A stretch of DNA of 35,482 nucleotides from Nocardia arthritidis NBRC 100137 (GCF_001612765.1 NZ_BDBB01000053.1:1-35482); one strand, 5' to 3'. Counted from the first letter of the stretch, positions 1 through 9,724 are shown. Notes: generated by a model from the sequence alone, not told the origin. Numbers and translations: made by a program.

Positions 1-3000
1 CCCGCCGTGCCGCCGCGCACGCTGCCGGACCTGATGTCCGCCGCCGTCGCCGCGAACCCGGCCGGTGTCGCCGTGGTCGCCGACGACCGCACCTTCAGCT
101 ACGCCGAACTCGACGCGGCGTCCGCGCAATTGGCGCGCGCGCTGATCGACCGCGGCGCGGGGCCGGAGGTACCGGTCGCCATCGCGCTCCGTCGTTCGGT
201 GGAAGCCGTGCTGGCCCTGTGGGCGGTGGCCAAGACCGGGGCGGCGTTCGTCCCGATCGACCCGGCCTATCCGGCCGACCGCATCGCGCACATGGTCGCC
301 GATTCCGGCGTGGCGCTCGGCGTGACGCTCACCGCCGAGCTGGAGAATCTGCCCGTCCTCGCCGCCGGCACATGGGTCGCCCTGGACGATCCCGACTTCA
401 CCCACGACGTCGCCGTGCGCTCCGACCAGCCGTTGCGGCCGGCCGAACTGCGCGGAGCGCTGCGCGCGGGCAACGCCGCGTATGTGATCTACACCTCCGG
501 CTCGACCGGTCTGCCGAAGGGCGTCGTGATCACCCATGCCGGCCTGGCGAATTTCAGCGCCGAGCAGGTGGAGCGCTACCGGCTCGATCCGTCCGCCCGG
601 GCTCTGGCGTTCGCGTCGCCCTCGTTCGACGCGTCGATGCTGGAACTACTGCTCGCGCTGGGCGCCGCGGGAGGGCTCGTGGTAGCGCCGCCGCTGACCT
701 TCGGTGGCGAGGAGCTGGCCGAACTGATCCGCGCCGAGCGCGTCACGCACGCCTTCCTCACTCCCTCCGTGCTCGCCTCGCTCGACCCGGACGCGCTGCC
801 GGGGATGCGGACCGTCGTGGCGGGCGGTGAAGCGGTGCCCGCCGATCTGGCGGCCAGGTGGACCACCGTGCCGGAGCGTGATTTCCACAACGGCTACGGG
901 CCGACCGAGACCACCATCATGACCAACATCAGCGACCCGCTGCGGCCCGGCGAACCGGTGACGATCGGCGGTCCGATCCGCGGCACGCGGTCGCTGGTGC
1001 TCGACAGCAGGCTGCGTCCGGTGCCCGAAGGCGTCACGGGCGAGTTGTATCTGGGCGGCATCCAGCTCGCGCGCGGCTATCACGCACGTCCCGCGCTCAC
1101 CGCAGCCCGGTTCGTGGCCGACCCGTACGGCGCACCCGGTGAGCGCCTCTACCGCACCGGCGACTTGGTGCGCTGGCGTCGCGCCGGCACCGCGCCGGTC
1201 GTGGAATACGTGGGCCGCAACGACTTCCAGGTGAAGGTGCGCGGCTTCCGCATCGAACTCGGTGAGATCGATGCCGCGCTGGCGGCGCAGCCCGAGGTCG
1301 GCTTCGCGGTGACCCTCGGCCGTGCGACCCCATCCGGCGCGACGATGCTCGTCTCCTACGTGCTGCCGGCCGGGGATGCCACGGTGGACCCGGCTGCACT
1401 GACCGAGCGGGTCGGGCGCACGCTGCCGGAGTACATGGTTCCGACGGCGATCGTCGTGCTCGACGCGATCCCGCTGACGCCGGTGGGCAAGCTGGATCGT
1501 AAGGCCCTGCCGGAGCCTGAGCTGGACGCGCGCGCCTATCGTGCCCCGCGGACGCCGGCCGAACTCGTGATCGCCGAGGTGATCGGCGAGGTGCTCGGCG
1601 TCGAGCGGGTCGGCCTTGACGACGACTTCTTCGCCCTCGGCGGCGACAGCATCGTGTCCCTTCAGGTGGTCTCCCGGGCCCGCGCACGCGGGGTGGGTTT
1701 CTCGCCGCGTGACGTCTTCGAACATCGGACCGTCGCCGCACTGGCCCGCGCCGCCGCCGTCGCGGGCGGCCCCGGCGACGAGGCGGGCGAGCTACCGCTC
1801 ACGCCGCACGCGGCGCGCATGCTGGACGAGGGCATCGAAGTGCGAGCCGTCGCACTCGACGTCCCCGAGACCTGCCCGGTGGAGACGGTGCACGGCGCGG
1901 TGACCGCCGTGCTCGACCAGCACCCCATGCTGTGGGCGCAGGTGCGCTACGACGACGAAGGCGCCGCGTCGCTGCGCATTCCCCCCGCCGCCGAACGTAC
2001 CGGCGAGGCGTTCCGCCGGCTGGACCCGCAGCGTGGCGAGACGTCGCTGCCCATCGACGACGTGGTGCAGGCGGTCGCGGCCGCCCTCGATCCCGAGCAG
2101 GGCCGCAACATCTACTTCGTGCTCACCGGCGGTCCGGAGGGCCGCTCCACGCTCATCGTCGTGGCCAGCAGCCTCGTGGTGGACGACGTCTCCTGGCGGG
2201 CCATCGTCGACCAGCTCACCGCCCGCTGGAACCGGGCACGCCACGCCGTGCCCGCGGGCCCCGAATCCGGTCTCGGCGCGCTCATCCGAACCCTGTCGGC
2301 CGAGGCGCGCGATCCGGGCATCGTAGCCGAAATGGATTGGTGGCGAAGGGCCCTGGGCACGGTCCCGGAGGGCGCCGGCGCCGACGGCCGAGATCTGCGC
2401 GCACGCAGCCGGGTGTCGCTCACGATCACCGCGGAGGGCGCGGAGGCCGTCGCCGCGGCCGCCGAGGCGTACCACGCCGGGGTGGACGACATCCTGCTCA
2501 CCGCACTGGCGCTGGCCCTGCGGACCTCCGCGGGAGAGACCGTCACCCGCGCCATCGGTTCGGTCGTCCGGCTGCCCGCCGACGGTCGCGCGGTCACCGG
2601 CGCCGACGCAGAGAGCACGGTGGGCGGCTTCGTCACCGAATACCCGCTGCCACTGCGGCTGACCAGGATCGACATCGATGACGCCCTGATCGGCGGCCCG
2701 GCGGCGGGCACGGCGATCGCGCAGATCAAGGAACTGCGCCGATCGGTGCCCTCGCACGGTGTCGGCTACGGCCTGTTGCGCCACCTCAACGCCGAGACGG
2801 GCGCCGAACTGCGCGGTCTCGGCCGCGGCCGGTTCGCGCTGCGCTACCGGGATCTGCGCCCGGCGCGGGTGCACACCGACATCCCGTCCGACGATCTGCT
2901 GCTCGTGCTCACCGTCGACGCCACGGACGACGGCCTGCTCGCCCGGTTCGACTTCGCCGCCGCCGCGTTCCGCGGCGAGGACGCGAAAACCTTCGCCGAG

Positions 3001-6000
3001 CACTGGATTCGCGCACTCGGCGGCCTGGCCGAGCACGGCCTGCGCCCGGACGCGGGCGGCTTCACCCCGTCGGACTTCCCGCTGGTGCGGCTCAAGCAGC
3101 CCGATATCGATCGCTTCGCCCGCGCCTACCCCGACCTGTCCGACGCCTGGCCGCTCACGCCGCTGCAATCGGGCATGCTGTTCCACGCCCTGCTCGCGGA
3201 GCACTCGGTGGACGTCTACACCACTCAGTTCGTGCTCGATCTCGGCGGCGCGGTGGACGCCCACCGGATGCGGGCGGCCGCGCAAGCGGTGCTGGACCGG
3301 CACGACAATCTGCGGGTCGCCTTCGCCGACGACAGCGAGGGCAAGCCCGTGCAGATCGTGCAGGATGCGCTGGAGGTGCCGTGGCGGCTGATCGACCTGT
3401 GCCACCTGGAACCGGCCGCGGCCGCCGCCGAGCTGGAGCGGATCAAGGCGGCCGATCTGGCCGACCACTTCGACATGCGGACCGCGCCGCTGCTGCGTTT
3501 CGCGCTGATCCGCTCCGCCGCCGCCCGCTATCACCTGCTGGTGACCAGTCACCACATCCTCGTCGACGGCTGGTCCATGCCCCTGTTGATGAAGGATCTG
3601 CTCACGCTGTACGCGTCCGGCGGTAACTCCCGGCACCTGCCCGCGGTACCGCGCTATCGCGACTATCTGGCGTGGCTGGTCGAGCAGGACACCGAAGCGG
3701 CCCGCGCGGCGTGGCGCGGCGCGCTGGCCGGTATCACCGAGCCGACGCCGTTGGCGCCGGTCGACCCGGGCCGCGAGATCTCCGCGGGCGTCGGCGAAGT
3801 CGGGTTCGAGCTGTCGCAGGCCGACACCACCGCGCTGACCCGGCTCGCCACGGGGCTCGGCGTCACGGTGAACACCGTGGTGCAGGCGGCCTGGGGTCTG
3901 CTGATCGGACGCACCGTCGACCGCGACGACGTCGTCTTCGGCGCCACCGTGTCGGGCAGGCCGCCTCAGCTCGACAGTGTCGAGGCGATGGTGGGACTGT
4001 TCCTCAACGCGATCCCGGTGCGGGTGCGCCTGGACGCGACCAGCACGCTGAGCGGGCTGCTGCGCCGGTTGCAGACCGAGCAGGCCGCGCTGCTGGACTA
4101 CCACTACCTGGGCCTGAGCGACATCCAGGAAGCCGTCGGCGTGGAGGGGTTGTTCGACTCGCTGGTCGTGTTCGAGTCGTTCCCGGTGGACCGGGAGGGC
4201 CTGGACCAGGCCGGCGCCATCGATGGCATGAACGTCACCGGTGTCGGCGCGGTCAACGGCACCCACTATCCGTTCACGGTGATGGTGGTGCTGGACAGCC
4301 AGTTGCGCGTCTCGGTGAAGTACCTGCGCGACGTGACCGGCGAACCGGCGGCGCGTGCTCTCGCGCAGCGGCTCGCGGCGCTGATCGATCGTTTCGTGAC
4401 CACCCCGCAGGCGCGCGTCGGCGAGGTCGACGCGCTGCTGGACGACGAGCGCGCCGAATCGGCCGCGCGCAACGCCACCGGTGTGCCGGAGTTCCTCGAC
4501 GACGCGACATTGCTGACGCTGTTCGACGCGCAGGTGGCGCGCACGCCGGACGCGCCGGCGGTGCGCTTCGGCGAGACCGCGCTCAGCTACGCCGAACTCG
4601 ACTCGCGCGTCCGGTCCTTGGCCGTGGAGCTGATGCGCTGGGGAGTCGGTCCGGAGACGCTGGTCGCCGTGGCCATGCGGCGCGGCATCGATCTGGTCGT
4701 CGCGATCTACGCGGTGTTGCGGGCCGGCGGCGGCTACGTCCCGATCGATCCGGACCACCCGGCCGAGCGCAGCGAGTACGTCCTCGGCAGCGCCGCTCCG
4801 ATCTGTGTGCTGACCACCACCGCCGACGCGTTCGACACCGCGACCGATGTGCCCGTGGTCGCGGTGGACACGCTGTATCTGGCTCCGTACGAAGGACCGT
4901 GGCCGCAGGAGCACAGGTACCCGGACACCGTCGCCTATGTCATCTACACCTCCGGCTCGACCGGTCGGCCCAAGGGCGTGATGATCACGCACCGGCAGAT
5001 GGTCAACCAGTTCCGCTGGGCGCAGGCGGCCTATCCGCACGACCGCGGCGACGTGGTGCTGCACAAGACGCCGATCACCTTCGACATCTCCGCCTGGGAG
5101 TTGTTCTGGCCGTTGCAGACCGGCGCGTCGATCGTGATCGCCGCGCCCGACGGCCATCGCGACCCCGCGTATCTGGCCCGCCTCATCATCGAGAACGCGG
5201 TCACGACGGCGCATTTCGTGCCGTCGATGCTGGACGCGTTCCTGGACTCGGCCGCGAATCCGGCCGCGGAGTACCCGTCGCTGCGGCGGGTGTTCGCCGC
5301 GGGTGAGGCGTTGTCCGGGGAGACCGCGGCGGCCTTCGCCGCGGCCGTGCCCGGCGCCGTGCTGGTCAACTGGTACGGCCCGGCCGAGGCCACCGTGGTC
5401 ACCGGCCATCCCGTGCGCGACGCCGCCACGGCGGTGCCGATCGGCGTTCCGGTGGCCAATACTCGCGTGCACGTACTCGACCGGCACTTGCGGCCGGTGC
5501 CGCCGGGCGCGGCGGGCGAGTTGTACGTCGCGGGTGTGCAGTTGGCGCGCGGCTATCTCGGCGCACCGACCCTCACCGCCGAGCGTTTCGTCGCCCATAC
5601 GGGCGGCGACCGGCTCTATCGCACCGGCGACATCGTGCGCTGGCGCGACGGCGTGCTGGAATATCTGGGTCGCGGCGACTTCCAGGTCAAGCTGCGCGGC
5701 CAGCGCGTGGAGCTCGGTGAGATCGAGGCCGTGCTGACCGGCTATCCCCAGGTGCGGCAGGCCGCGGTCTCGGTGGTACGTGGCGCGACCGGTGACCGGC
5801 TGGTCGCCTATGTGGTCGCCGGGCCGGGGGAGACCATCGACGAGGCCGCGGTGCTGACCCATGCCCGTGCCGCGCTGCCGTCGTACATGGTGCCCTCGGC
5901 TGTCGTCGCCCTCGCCGGGCTTCCGCTCAACGCCAGCGGCAAACTAGACCGCAAGGCGCTGCCCGAGCCGCGGCTGGTGACCCGGCCGTACCGGGCACCC

Positions 6001-7089
6001 GGCACGCCGCTGGAGCGGACCGTGCTCGAGGTGTTCGACGAGGTGCTCGCGTCCGGCGCCGGACAGCGGGTCGGCATGGACGACGGCTTCTTCGATCTGG
6101 GCGGCACCTCGCTGGTCGCCACCCGCGCGGTCAGCAGGCTGCGCGCGCTCACCGGCGCCGAGGTGCGGGTGCAGTGGTTGTTCACCGATCCCACTCCGGC
6201 GGCGCTGGCGGCCCGGATCCTGGCCGCGCTGGCCGACGACCACGACTACGACCAGGATTCGAACGCGGCGCTCGGTGTGCTGCTGCCGATCCGGACGATG
6301 GTGCCGCACGACGTGGCCGCCGCCCAACCGCTGTTCTGCCTGCATCCGATGTACGGATTGTCCTGGTGCTATGCGGGCCTCGCCCGCTACGTTCCCGCGA
6401 GCACGCCGATCTTCGGCCTGCAGTCGCCCGCGCTGACCGAAGAGGGCTACCTGCCCGAGTCACTGGCCGAGATGGCGCACCGCTATGTGGCCGAGATCCG
6501 CGCGGTGCAGCCGCACGGGCCCTACCGGCTGCTCGGCTGGTCGCTCGGCGGTGTGCTGGCGCACGCGGTGGCGACCCAGTTGCAGGCCGCGGGGGAGGAG
6601 ATCGGGCTGCTGACCATGCTCGACAGCCATACCGACATCGACGTCACCGACTTCCGCGCGGCGATCCGGGAGGCGCTGGCCGAACTGGGCATCGGCGCGG
6701 ACGCGCTGCTGCCCGCCCACGGCGACATCCACGATCTGAGCGAAGAGGCGCTGGCCGCGCTGCACGCCACCATCCCGCCGGACATGGCGGTGCTCACCCC
6801 GGACCGGGTGCGCCGGATCTACCGCAGCGCGGTGCGCTCGGCCGAGCTGATCGCCGAGCACCGGCCGGAGGTCTTCCGCGGCAGGCTGGACTACTTCAGC
6901 GCGGCCGGTCACGAGACCGCGGCGGATGGCTGGCAACGTTATGTCGACGGTCGGGTCGACGATCATCCCGTCGGCGTCCCGCACGATCAGATGACGGCGC
7001 CGGAAGCGCTGGCGCAGATCGGTCCCCGATTGTCCGAGTTGCTCGATCCCCCGCGGTGGGAAGCGACACGGATTATGGGGCGGTCATGA
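1..7089 (+). CDS. Non-ribosomal peptide synthetase, C-terminal part (A-PCP-E*-C-A-PCP-TE), 5' end outside window
   Basis: Assembly-line enzyme that activates two amino acids, joins them and releases the peptide. The frame is open from the window edge and begins inside an adenylation domain, so a condensation domain and perhaps more modules lie upstream. Counting from the GTG at 7: A1 (YTSGSTG about 161-167, FDAS 207-210, NGYGPTET 295-302); PCP with phosphopantetheine Ser548 (LGGDS); an epimerization-like domain about 595-1030; C domain with intact HHILVDG at 1182-1188; A2 (FDISAWE near 1692, NWYGPAE near 1788); PCP Ser2035 (LGGTS); thioesterase with nucleophile Ser2179 (GWSLGG) and probable His2326. 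Reading pocket positions by eye against GrsA gives about D-A-L-F-V-G-G-I-M for A1 and D-I-W-H-F-A-W-V-V for A2; neither supports a firm substrate call. The terminal TE makes this the last subunit of its line. The epimerization domain lacks its catalytic residues (see findings). The product is unknown. Confidence 0.95.
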   Translation, partial: PAVPPRTLPDLMSAAVAANPAGVAVVADDRTFSYAELDAASAQLARALIDRGAGPEVPVAIALRRSVEAVLALWAVAKTGAAFVPIDPAYPADRIAHMVADSGVALGVTLTAELENLPVLAAGTWVALDDPDFTHDVAVRSDQPLRPAELRGALRAGNAAYVIYTSGSTGLPKGVVITHAGLANFSAEQVERYRLDPSARALAFASPSFDASMLELLLALGAAGGLVVAPPLTFGGEELAELIRAERVTHAFLTPSVLASLDPDALPGMRTVVAGGEAVPADLAARWTTVPERDFHNGYGPTETTIMTNISDPLRPGEPVTIGGPIRGTRSLVLDSRLRPVPEGVTGELYLGGIQLARGYHARPALTAARFVADPYGAPGERLYRTGDLVRWRRAGTAPVVEYVGRNDFQVKVRGFRIELGEIDAALAAQPEVGFAVTLGRATPSGATMLVSYVLPAGDATVDPAALTERVGRTLPEYMVPTAIVVLDAIPLTPVGKLDRKALPEPELDARAYRAPRTPAELVIAEVIGEVLGVERVGLDDDFFALGGDSIVSLQVVSRARARGVGFSPRDVFEHRTVAALARAAAVAGGPGDEAGELPLTPHAARMLDEGIEVRAVALDVPETCPVETVHGAVTAVLDQHPMLWAQVRYDDEGAASLRIPPAAERTGEAFRRLDPQRGETSLPIDDVVQAVAAALDPEQGRNIYFVLTGGPEGRSTLIVVASSLVVDDVSWRAIVDQLTARWNRARHAVPAGPESGLGALIRTLSAEARDPGIVAEMDWWRRALGTVPEGAGADGRDLRARSRVSLTITAEGAEAVAAAAEAYHAGVDDILLTALALALRTSAGETVTRAIGSVVRLPADGRAVTGADAESTVGGFVTEYPLPLRLTRIDIDDALIGGPAAGTAIAQIKELRRSVPSHGVGYGLLRHLNAETGAELRGLGRGRFALRYRDLRPARVHTDIPSDDLLLVLTVDATDDGLLARFDFAAAAFRGEDAKTFAEHWIRALGGLAEHGLRPDAGGFTPSDFPLVRLKQPDIDRFARAYPDLSDAWPLTPLQSGMLFHALLAEHSVDVYTTQFVLDLGGAVDAHRMRAAAQAVLDRHDNLRVAFADDSEGKPVQIVQDALEVPWRLIDLCHLEPAAAAAELERIKAADLADHFDMRTAPLLRFALIRSAAARYHLLVTSHHILVDGWSMPLLMKDLLTLYASGGNSRHLPAVPRYRDYLAWLVEQDTEAARAAWRGALAGITEPTPLAPVDPGREISAGVGEVGFELSQADTTALTRLATGLGVTVNTVVQAAWGLLIGRTVDRDDVVFGATVSGRPPQLDSVEAMVGLFLNAIPVRVRLDATSTLSGLLRRLQTEQAALLDYHYLGLSDIQEAVGVEGLFDSLVVFESFPVDREGLDQAGAIDGMNVTGVGAVNGTHYPFTVMVVLDSQLRVSVKYLRDVTGEPAARALAQRLAALIDRFVTTPQARVGEVDALLDDERAESAARNATGVPEFLDDATLLTLFDAQVARTPDAPAVRFGETALSYAELDSRVRSLAVELMRWGVGPETLVAVAMRRGIDLVVAIYAVLRAGGGYVPIDPDHPAERSEYVLGSAAPICVLTTTADAFDTATDVPVVAVDTLYLAPYEGPWPQEHRYPDTVAYVIYTSGSTGRPKGVMITHRQMVNQFRWAQAAYPHDRGDVVLHKTPITFDISAWELFWPLQTGASIVIAAPDGHRDPAYLARLIIENAVTTAHFVPSMLDAFLDSAANPAAEYPSLRRVFAAGEALSGETAAAFAAAVPGAVLVNWYGPAEATVVTGHPVRDAATAVPIGVPVANTRVHVLDRHLRPVPPGAAGELYVAGVQLARGYLGAPTLTAERFVAHTGGDRLYRTGDIVRWRDGVLEYLGRGDFQVKLRGQRVELGEIEAVLTGYPQVRQAAVSVVRGATGDRLVAYVVAGPGETIDEAAVLTHARAALPSYMVPSAVVALAGLPLNASGKLDRKALPEPRLVTRPYRAPGTPLERTVLEVFDEVLASGAGQRVGMDDGFFDLGGTSLVATRAVSRLRALTGAEVRVQWLFTDPTPAALAARILAALADDHDYDQDSNAALGVLLPIRTMVPHDVAAAQPLFCLHPMYGLSWCYAGLARYVPASTPIFGLQSPALTEEGYLPESLAEMAHRYVAEIRAVQPHGPYRLLGWSLGGVLAHAVATQLQAAGEEIGLLTMLDSHTDIDVTDFRAAIREALAELGIGADALLPAHGDIHDLSEEALAALHATIPPDMAVLTPDRVRRIYRSAVRSAELIAEHRPEVFRGRLDYFSAAGHETAADGWQRYVDGRVDDHPVGVPHDQMTAPEALAQIGPRLSELLDPPRWEATRIMGRS

Positions 7090-7247
7090 TCGAACCGACA
7101 CCGTTCGGGCATGATAGGCAACGGTGCGGTAACGAAGTCCCCTGTCGTGACGACTACATAGGCCGTATGGTCGGGCGTGGTGCTGGGCATCCACTCCGGC
7201 GCGTGGGGCATGCAGAGCGAATCTCGAGACGAAGCGAAGGTGCGAAA

Positions 7248-8315
7248 TTGATACGTCGACAGAGCCGGCGCGGTGGCCTGCGGGTCGCGGCCGCGATCGC
7301 GGCAACCGCGGTGCTCGCGGGAGTGATGACCGGTCTCGGCGCGTCCGGCGCGACAGCTGATCCGATCATCGATTCCAAGAGCCTGCTGGGCAACCCGGTC
7401 GCCCCGGACGGTTCGCGTATCACCAAAGCCGAGTACAAGGACGAGCGCAGCATCCGCTTGTACGTGTACTCGGCGGCGATGGACGAGAAGATCATCATCG
7501 ACGTCCAGCGCCCGGCCGACGCCTCCGTGCCGCGTCCCACGCTGTACCTGCTCAACGGCGCGGGCGGCGGCGAGGACGAGGCCTCGTGGCAGGCGAAGAC
7601 CGACGCGCTGCAGTTCCTGTCGGACAAGAACGTCAACGTGATCCAGCCGATCGGCGGCAAGTGGAGCTACTACACCGACTGGATCAAGGACGACCCGGTA
7701 CTCGGCCGCAACAAGTGGAAGACCTTCTTCACCGAGGAGCTGCCCCCGCTGGTGGACGGCGCGCTGGGCACCAACGGCGTGAACGCCATCGCGGGCCTGT
7801 CCACCTCGGGCACCACCGTGCTGGCGTTGCCGATCTCCAAGCCGGGCCTGTACAAGGCCGCCGCGGCCTACAGCGGCTGCGCGCAGACCAGTGACCCGGT
7901 CGGCTCGGAGTTCGTCAAGCTGACCGTCGAGACCTGGGGCGGCGGCAACACCGACAACATGTGGGGTCCCGAAGGCTCGGCCGACTGGGTGGCCAACGAC
8001 CCGTACGTGAACGCCGAGGGGCTGCGCGGGCTCGACCTGTACATCTCCACCGGCAACGGCCTGCCCGGCCAGTACGACACGCTCAACGGCCAGTACGCCC
8101 TTCCCGGCGCGTACGGTCTGGCCAACCAGATCGTCATCGGCGGTGTGATCGAGGCGGGCACCAACTATTGCACGCACAACCTGCAGAACCGGCTGAACGA
8201 GCTGGGCATCCCGGCCACCTACAACTTCCGCAACTCGGGCACCCACTCGTGGGGCTACTGGCGCGACGAGTTCCTGATGTCGTGGCCCGTGCTCGCGAAG
8301 GGGCTCGGCATCTGA
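7248..8315 (+). CDS. Secreted mycolyltransferase-like esterase (antigen 85 family)
   Basis: Probable cell-envelope acyltransferase or esterase. In mycolate-bearing actinobacteria this alpha/beta-hydrolase family moves mycolic acids between trehalose and arabinogalactan. The 355-residue product starts with an Arg-rich n-region and a hydrophobic stretch (about residues 11-35) ending ATADP, a typical Sec signal. The nucleophile elbow is GLSTSG with Ser185, and the likely catalytic His is His333 in GTHSWGYW. The TTG start at 7248 is chosen because GAAGG lies 7 nt upstream and the signal peptide begins directly after it; the frame runs open further upstream inside the NRPS, but that part reads as low-complexity shadow. 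A close paralogue lies at 19004-20008, sharing YSGCAQTSDPVG and ANDPYV. It follows the NRPS by 158 bp and is closed by a strong terminator. Family assignment is good; the acyl donor is unknown. Confidence 0.88.
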   Translation: MIRRQSRRGGLRVAAAIAATAVLAGVMTGLGASGATADPIIDSKSLLGNPVAPDGSRITKAEYKDERSIRLYVYSAAMDEKIIIDVQRPADASVPRPTLYLLNGAGGGEDEASWQAKTDALQFLSDKNVNVIQPIGGKWSYYTDWIKDDPVLGRNKWKTFFTEELPPLVDGALGTNGVNAIAGLSTSGTTVLALPISKPGLYKAAAAYSGCAQTSDPVGSEFVKLTVETWGGGNTDNMWGPEGSADWVANDPYVNAEGLRGLDLYISTGNGLPGQYDTLNGQYALPGAYGLANQIVIGGVIEAGTNYCTHNLQNRLNELGIPATYNFRNSGTHSWGYWRDEFLMSWPVLAKGLGI

Positions 8316-8362
8316 TCGCCACCGCGCTGACGCGCGAAGCCGGGACGCCCGGCTGAACCTCC

Positions 8363-8407
8363 CCGACCGCCTGGTCGCCGCGCTGCGGCAACCAGGCGGT
8401 CGGTTTA
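8363..8407 (+). terminator. Rho-independent terminator after the esterase gene
   Basis: A perfect 13-bp stem, 8363-8375 (CCGACCGCCTGGT) pairing with 8391-8403, with a 15-nt loop and followed by TTTA. It sits 47 bp after the esterase stop and just before the mntH promoter, so it insulates the two genes. Confidence 0.85.
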
Positions 8408-8431
8408 TAGGCCGAACGGCAACGAAAAGTT

Positions 8432-8447
8432 CGGGTACCCGTAAAAT
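8432..8447 (+). promoter_or_regulatory. mntH promoter: palindromic operator candidate and -10 element
   Basis: A perfect 10-bp palindrome CGGGTACCCG (8432-8441) abuts a -10-like TAAAAT (8442-8447). The GTG start of mntH is 7 nt after the -10, with no Shine-Dalgarno sequence, which fits a leaderless transcript starting at or next to the start codon. The palindrome would lie between -35 and -10, a position suited to a repressor such as a metal-sensing DtxR/MntR-type protein. The regulator identity is inference. Confidence 0.55.
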
Positions 8448-8454
8448 TCTGTTC

Positions 8455-9702
8455 GTGGGTATAACGTTGGCCGAGTCGACCAGGTCCGTCACCGGGCGAG
8501 CACGTGCCGTGACGGTGCTGCTGGGGCCCGCGTTCGTGGCGGCCATCGCCTACGTCGATCCCGGCAACGTCGCGTCGAACATCAGTGCGGGCGCGCAATT
8601 CGGCTACCTGCTGGTCTGGGTCATCGTTCTGGCCAACGTGATGGCGGGGCTGGTCCAGTTCCTGTCGGCCAAGCTCGGGCTCGTGACCGGGTGGTCGCTG
8701 CCTGAGGCGGTACGCGAGCAGGCGAGCGGTCCGGTCCGGCTGGCGTACTGGGGCCAGGCCGAGACGGTCGCGATGGCCACCGACCTGGCGGAGGTGGTGG
8801 GCGGCGCGATCGCGCTGCACCTGCTGTTCGGCCTGCCCATGCTGGTCGGCGGCGTGATCACCGGCGCCGTGTCGATGGGCCTGCTGCTGGTGCAGGACCG
8901 GCACGGCCAGCAGCCGTTCGAGCGGGTGATCACCGGGATGCTCGCGATCATCGCGATCGGCTTCCTGGCGAGCGTGGTGATCTCCCCGCCGTCGGTCACG
9001 GGCACGGTCGGCGGTCTGCTGCCGCGCTTCCAAGGCACCGAGAGCGTCCTGCTCGCCGCCGCCATGATCGGTGCGACGGTCATGCCGCACGCGGTCTACC
9101 TGCATTCCGGCCTGGCCCGCGACCGGCACGGGCATCCGGCGGCGGGGCCGCTGCGCACCAGGCTGCTACGGGTCACCAAGGTCGACGTCGGACTGGCCAT
9201 GGTTTTGGCGGGCACGGTGAACCTGGCCATGCTGCTGATGGCGGCGGGCACCCTGCGCGGGCGGGACGTCGAGACCATCGAGGACGCGCACGCCGCCGTC
9301 GGCGAGGTCCTCGGCCCGGCCGCCGCGCTGCTGATCGCGATCGGCCTGCTCGCCTCCGGCCTGGCCTCGACGTCGGTCGGCGCCTACGCGGGCGCGATGA
9401 TCATGCAGGGCCTGCTGCGCAAGCGGATCCCGCTGCTGACGCGCAGGCTGATCACGTTGATCCCGGCCATCGTGGTCCTGGCCACCGGGATCGACCCGAC
9501 GCGCGCGCTGATCATCTCCCAGGTGGTGCTGTCGTTCGGCATACCCTTCGCGCTGATCCCGCTGGTGCGCTTCACCAGCGACCGCGAGCTGATGGGCGAG
9601 GACGTCAACCGCCGCCTGACCACCGGGCTGGCCTGGACGGTCGCCGCGATCATCTCCGTTCTCAACGCCGCCCTGATCTATCTCACCGTCACCGGACGGT
9701 AG
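8455..9702 (+). CDS. mntH: NRAMP-family divalent metal (Mn2+/Fe2+) transporter
   Basis: Proton-coupled importer of Mn2+ or Fe2+ in the cytoplasmic membrane. The 415-residue product is almost wholly hydrophobic, with about 11 predicted membrane helices. It carries the two family metal-site motifs: DPGN at residues 35-38 in the first helix and MPH at 210-212 in the sixth (MPHAVYLHSG; many homologues have MPHNLYLHSS, so the variant Ala follows the His). The GTG at 8455 is the only start near a promoter-like element and there is no ribosome-binding site, suggesting leaderless translation. It stands alone: a terminator precedes it and the next gene is convergent. Family assignment is secure; metal preference is not readable beyond the conserved motifs. 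Confidence 0.93.
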   Translation: MGITLAESTRSVTGRARAVTVLLGPAFVAAIAYVDPGNVASNISAGAQFGYLLVWVIVLANVMAGLVQFLSAKLGLVTGWSLPEAVREQASGPVRLAYWGQAETVAMATDLAEVVGGAIALHLLFGLPMLVGGVITGAVSMGLLLVQDRHGQQPFERVITGMLAIIAIGFLASVVISPPSVTGTVGGLLPRFQGTESVLLAAAMIGATVMPHAVYLHSGLARDRHGHPAAGPLRTRLLRVTKVDVGLAMVLAGTVNLAMLLMAAGTLRGRDVETIEDAHAAVGEVLGPAAALLIAIGLLASGLASTSVGAYAGAMIMQGLLRKRIPLLTRRLITLIPAIVVLATGIDPTRALIISQVVLSFGIPFALIPLVRFTSDRELMGEDVNRRLTTGLAWTVAAIISVLNAALIYLTVTGR

Positions 9703-9724
9703 CCCGGCCGATGGGGCGCGCCGA

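Noticed and set aside
1792..5862. 1356-codon open frame on the minus strand opposite the NRPS
   Set aside because: Composition is Arg/His/Gly/Asp-rich with no recognisable domain; it is the expected antisense shadow of a high-GC gene whose plus-strand product has complete NRPS domains.
6174..7247. Upstream in-frame extension of the first mycolyltransferase-like gene
   Set aside because: It lies inside the NRPS in another frame, is Arg/Ala-rich without domains, and would bury the signal peptide; TTG at 7248 with GAAGG is better.
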